NCBI GenBank assembly: GCA_016711095.1
Contig: JADJTP010000003.1
Coordinates: forward strand, 186,001 to 250,000
DNA length: 64,000 nucleotides
Source of the DNA: Actinomycetales bacterium
GTDB taxonomy: Bacteria > Actinomycetota > Actinomycetes > Actinomycetales > Dermatophilaceae
Reading direction: 5' to 3'
Shown: piece by piece, positions 62,403-64,000 of the stretch
Numbering within the stretch: position 1 is the stretch's first letter
How the letters are laid out: the number at the start of each line of letters is the position of its first letter
Translations under genes and position numbers: made by a program
Notes under the pieces: generated by a model
The model's database searches: none
The model's input: only the letters and a program-made list of their open reading frames with translations
What the model was told of the DNA's origin: nothing

Positions 62403-63440
62403 TCAGCCGCGATAGAAGATGAGGCTCACGAGGTAGCAGAGGACTCCGACGATGGCGGAGCCCGGGATGGTGATGATCCAGGTACTGAGGATCTCCTGCG
62501 CCTTGCCCCAGCGCACGGCCTTGGGTCGCTCGGCGGTGCCGATCCCCATGATCGAGGAACTGACGACGTGGGTCGTGGAGACAGGGGCGCCCAGGATCGA
62601 GGCTGCGGAGATGACGGCGGCGGCCGTGAGCTGGGTGTCCAGGGCATGCAGTGGGCGCACCTTGAAGATGCCGAAGCCGACTGTGCGCACGATCCGCCAA
62701 CCGCCCGAGAGGATGCCCAGGGTGATCGCCGAGGCACAGGTGAGGATGACCCAGAAGGGCACCGCGAAGGTGGCCAGCTGCCCGGACAACACGAGCACGA
62801 GGGTGATGATGCCCATGCTCTTCTGGGCGTCGTTCGCGCCGTGCGAGAAGGCGAGGAAGGCCGAGGTGACGAACTGTGAGCGCCGGAACCACTTGTTCAC
62901 CCCGGGCTTGGCCCGGGCGAAGATCCGCATCATCGTCTTCTGCAGCAGCCACCCCAGGCCGAAACCGATGAGCGGGGAAAGGACCAGGCCGACCAAGATC
63001 TTGGCGACTCCATCGACCTTGCCGTGCATCAGGTCGTCGAAGCCCCACTTGACGTAGCCGGCGCCCGCCGCGACCAGGGTGGCTCCGACGAGCCCACCGA
63101 CCAGAGCATGCGAGGACGACGACGGGATACCGAACCACCAGGTCAAGAGGTTCCAACTGATCGCGCCGACGATCCCGCAGAGCACAATGATCATCGCCGT
63201 GCTCTGCGGTAGCGGACTGACGTCGATGAACTTGCCGATGGCATTCGCCACCGCTGTGCCGCCGAGAATCGGGCCGAGGAACTCGAAGACAGCGACGACG
63301 ATAACGGCCTGGATCGGGGTCATGGCCCGGGAGGCGATCACCGTCGCGATGATGTTCGCGGCGTCGCTGAAGCCGTTGGTGTAGTCGAAGATGACCACCA
63401 GGATGACGGCGATGGTCGCCAGCACGAGCACGGAGTTCAC
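62403..63440 (-). CDS. pit: Low-affinity inorganic phosphate transporter, Pit family
   Basis: The 345-residue membrane protein has the two inverted Pit repeats with signatures FDYTNGFSDAANIIATVIASR (near residue 19) and AFSHGANDAQKSMGIITLVL (near residue 205), and SSSHALVGGLVGA and APVSTTHVVSSSIMG as the paired second blocks. About ten transmembrane helices are visible. It carries metal-phosphate complexes driven by the proton gradient. The start is a GTG at 63440 with AAGGTGA upstream. A PHO-box-like 11-base direct repeat lies about 40-60 bases upstream, suggesting control by PhoP. Confidence 0.92.
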   Translation of the reverse strand: MNSVLVLATIAVILVVIFDYTNGFSDAANIIATVIASRAMTPIQAVIVVAVFEFLGPILGGTAVANAIGKFIDVSPLPQSTAMIIVLCGIVGAISWNLLTWWFGIPSSSSHALVGGLVGATLVAAGAGYVKWGFDDLMHGKVDGVAKILVGLVLSPLIGFGLGWLLQKTMMRIFARAKPGVNKWFRRSQFVTSAFLAFSHGANDAQKSMGIITLVLVLSGQLATFAVPFWVILTCASAITLGILSGGWRIVRTVGFGIFKVRPLHALDTQLTAAAVISAASILGAPVSTTHVVSSSIMGIGTAERPKAVRWGKAQEILSTWIITIPGSAIVGVLCYLVSLIFYRG

Positions 63441-63477
63441 TCTGGTGTCACCTTCACGTTTCGCTCCTTGGCACAGC

Positions 63478-63499
63478 GTTCACGCATCGTTCACGACGT
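63478..63499. promoter_or_regulatory. PHO-box-like direct repeat
   Basis: GTTCACGCATC is followed immediately by GTTCACGACGT. PhoP boxes of Streptomyces are 11-base direct repeats built on GTTCACC, so spacing and the GTTCAC core agree. The site lies between pit (minus) and nucS (plus); function upstream of a phosphate transporter makes PhoP control likely. Confidence 0.5.
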
Positions 63500-63608
63500 C
63501 GGCCAGTATGCCGCGCTGCCCGCCACCTCGTCTTGGGACGATGGTCACCTTAACGACACCCACTGTTCACCGGGAAGCCTCAGTCGGTGACGATTAGGCT
63601 TAGCGCTC

Positions 63609-64000
63609 GTGCGCTTGGTGATCGCTTGTTGCTCGGTCGACTACGAGGGTCGGCTGCAGGCTCATCTGCCGTTGGCTACCCGGCTGCTCATGGTCAAGGC
63701 CGACGGCTCCGTCCTGGTCCACAGCGACTCGCTCAGCTATAAGCCGCTGAACTGGATGTCGCCCCCGTGTGTGCTCCTCGAGGCGGCACCGGACGAGGCC
63801 GAGCAGCAGCAGGGCGTCGTCGCGGTCTGGCTCGTGCGGCATACGAAAACCGACGACACGCTGCGGGTGCGCATCCACGAGGTGCTCTACGACGGCACGC
63901 ACGCGCTGGGCGTCGACCCGGGGTTGGTCAAGCAGGGGGTCGAGTCCCACCTGCAGGCGTTGCTCGCCGAGCAGATCGAGGCGCTCGGGGCCGGCTGGAG
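63609..64000 (+). CDS. nucS: NucS/EndoMS mismatch-specific endonuclease, 5' part
   Basis: The frame runs off the window after 130 codons. From the GTG at 63609 it reads RLVIACCSVDYEGRLQAHLP, then TRLLMVKADGSVLVHSD, YKPLNWMSPPC and LGVDPGLVKQGVESHLQALL. These are the N-terminal DNA-binding and dimerisation blocks of NucS, which replaces MutS/MutL in actinobacterial mismatch repair by cutting both strands at mismatches. The nuclease domain lies beyond the window. The TAGGCT box (63598-63603 region) ends a few bases before the GTG and no ribosome-binding site is seen, suggesting a leaderless message. Confidence 0.9.
   Translation, partial: MRLVIACCSVDYEGRLQAHLPLATRLLMVKADGSVLVHSDSLSYKPLNWMSPPCVLLEAAPDEAEQQQGVVAVWLVRHTKTDDTLRVRIHEVLYDGTHALGVDPGLVKQGVESHLQALLAEQIEALGAGW

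Overview
The window is high-GC actinobacterial DNA. The GlgE glycogen/trehalose pathway, NucS, GuaB1, a CtpE-type ATPase, crotonyl-CoA carboxylase/reductase and many leaderless promoters (TANNNT 6-8 bases before the start codon) all point to Actinobacteria. The gene set and an abundant 8-mer (GTATGCCG/CGGCATAC) suggest a Micrococcales member close to Intrasporangiaceae/Dermatophilaceae; that placement is inference, because there is no rRNA in the window.

Layout. (1) 1-15,464: an accessory island. It starts after a truncated second copy of the 3' end of a Tad-locus gene (1-340) and ends where the intact copy begins (15,465), so two about 90% identical direct repeats flank it. It holds a frameshifted LAL-type LuxR regulator, a secreted vanadium-haloperoxidase-like protein, a broken small ORF, a 1,157-aa fusion of SARP regulator, membrane segment, beta-propeller and peptide-binding protein, a flavodoxin-fold reductase, a decayed IS256 element, a frameshifted amidase, an ABM-domain protein and nested ISL3/IS21/IS256 remnants. 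(2) 15,466-20,150: a compact, translationally coupled tad pilus operon (tadA-tadB-tadC-flp-like-three TadE/F/G-like genes, minus strand). (3) 20,435-21,943: a VOC protein and a conserved hypothetical. (4) 21,968-34,001: alpha-glucan metabolism (glgP facing glgE-treS-mak/glgB-pgm). (5) 34,101-40,926: a deaminase, a DUF559 endonuclease-like gene between related palindromic elements, ctpE, a redox-inactive thioredoxin-TPR protein and a lipoprotein. (6) 41,024-53,785: acyl-CoA metabolism (isobutyryl-CoA-mutase-like large subunit with a MarR regulator, meaB, thiolase, methylmalonyl-CoA epimerase, ccr), interrupted by a GNAT gene and treY-glgX. (7) 53,906-64,000: AI-2E transporter, guaB1, a cNMP/CBS/DUF294 protein with an exonuclease, a zinc-ribbon protein, a structured RNA candidate, a double 3-hydroxyacyl-CoA dehydrogenase, a DUF47-Pit phosphate pair with a PHO-box-like repeat, and the start of nucS.

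How the genes fit together. GlgE/TreS/Mak/GlgB convert trehalose to branched alpha-glucan; GlgP, GlgX and TreY take it apart or return it to trehalose; Pgm links both to glucose-6-phosphate. Thiolase, Ccr, epimerase, mutase, MeaB and hydroxyacyl-CoA dehydrogenase are components of butyryl-/ethylmalonyl-/methylmalonyl-CoA interconversion.

Most striking signals: GTATGCCG occurs about 50 times between 15.4 and 64 kb, evenly on both strands and in all codon phases, but only twice in the island; the SARP-propeller-SBP one-component receptor; a DUF559 gene framed by inverted, related palindromes; and a perfect 32-bp palindrome over the -35 region of the mutase gene next to its MarR regulator.
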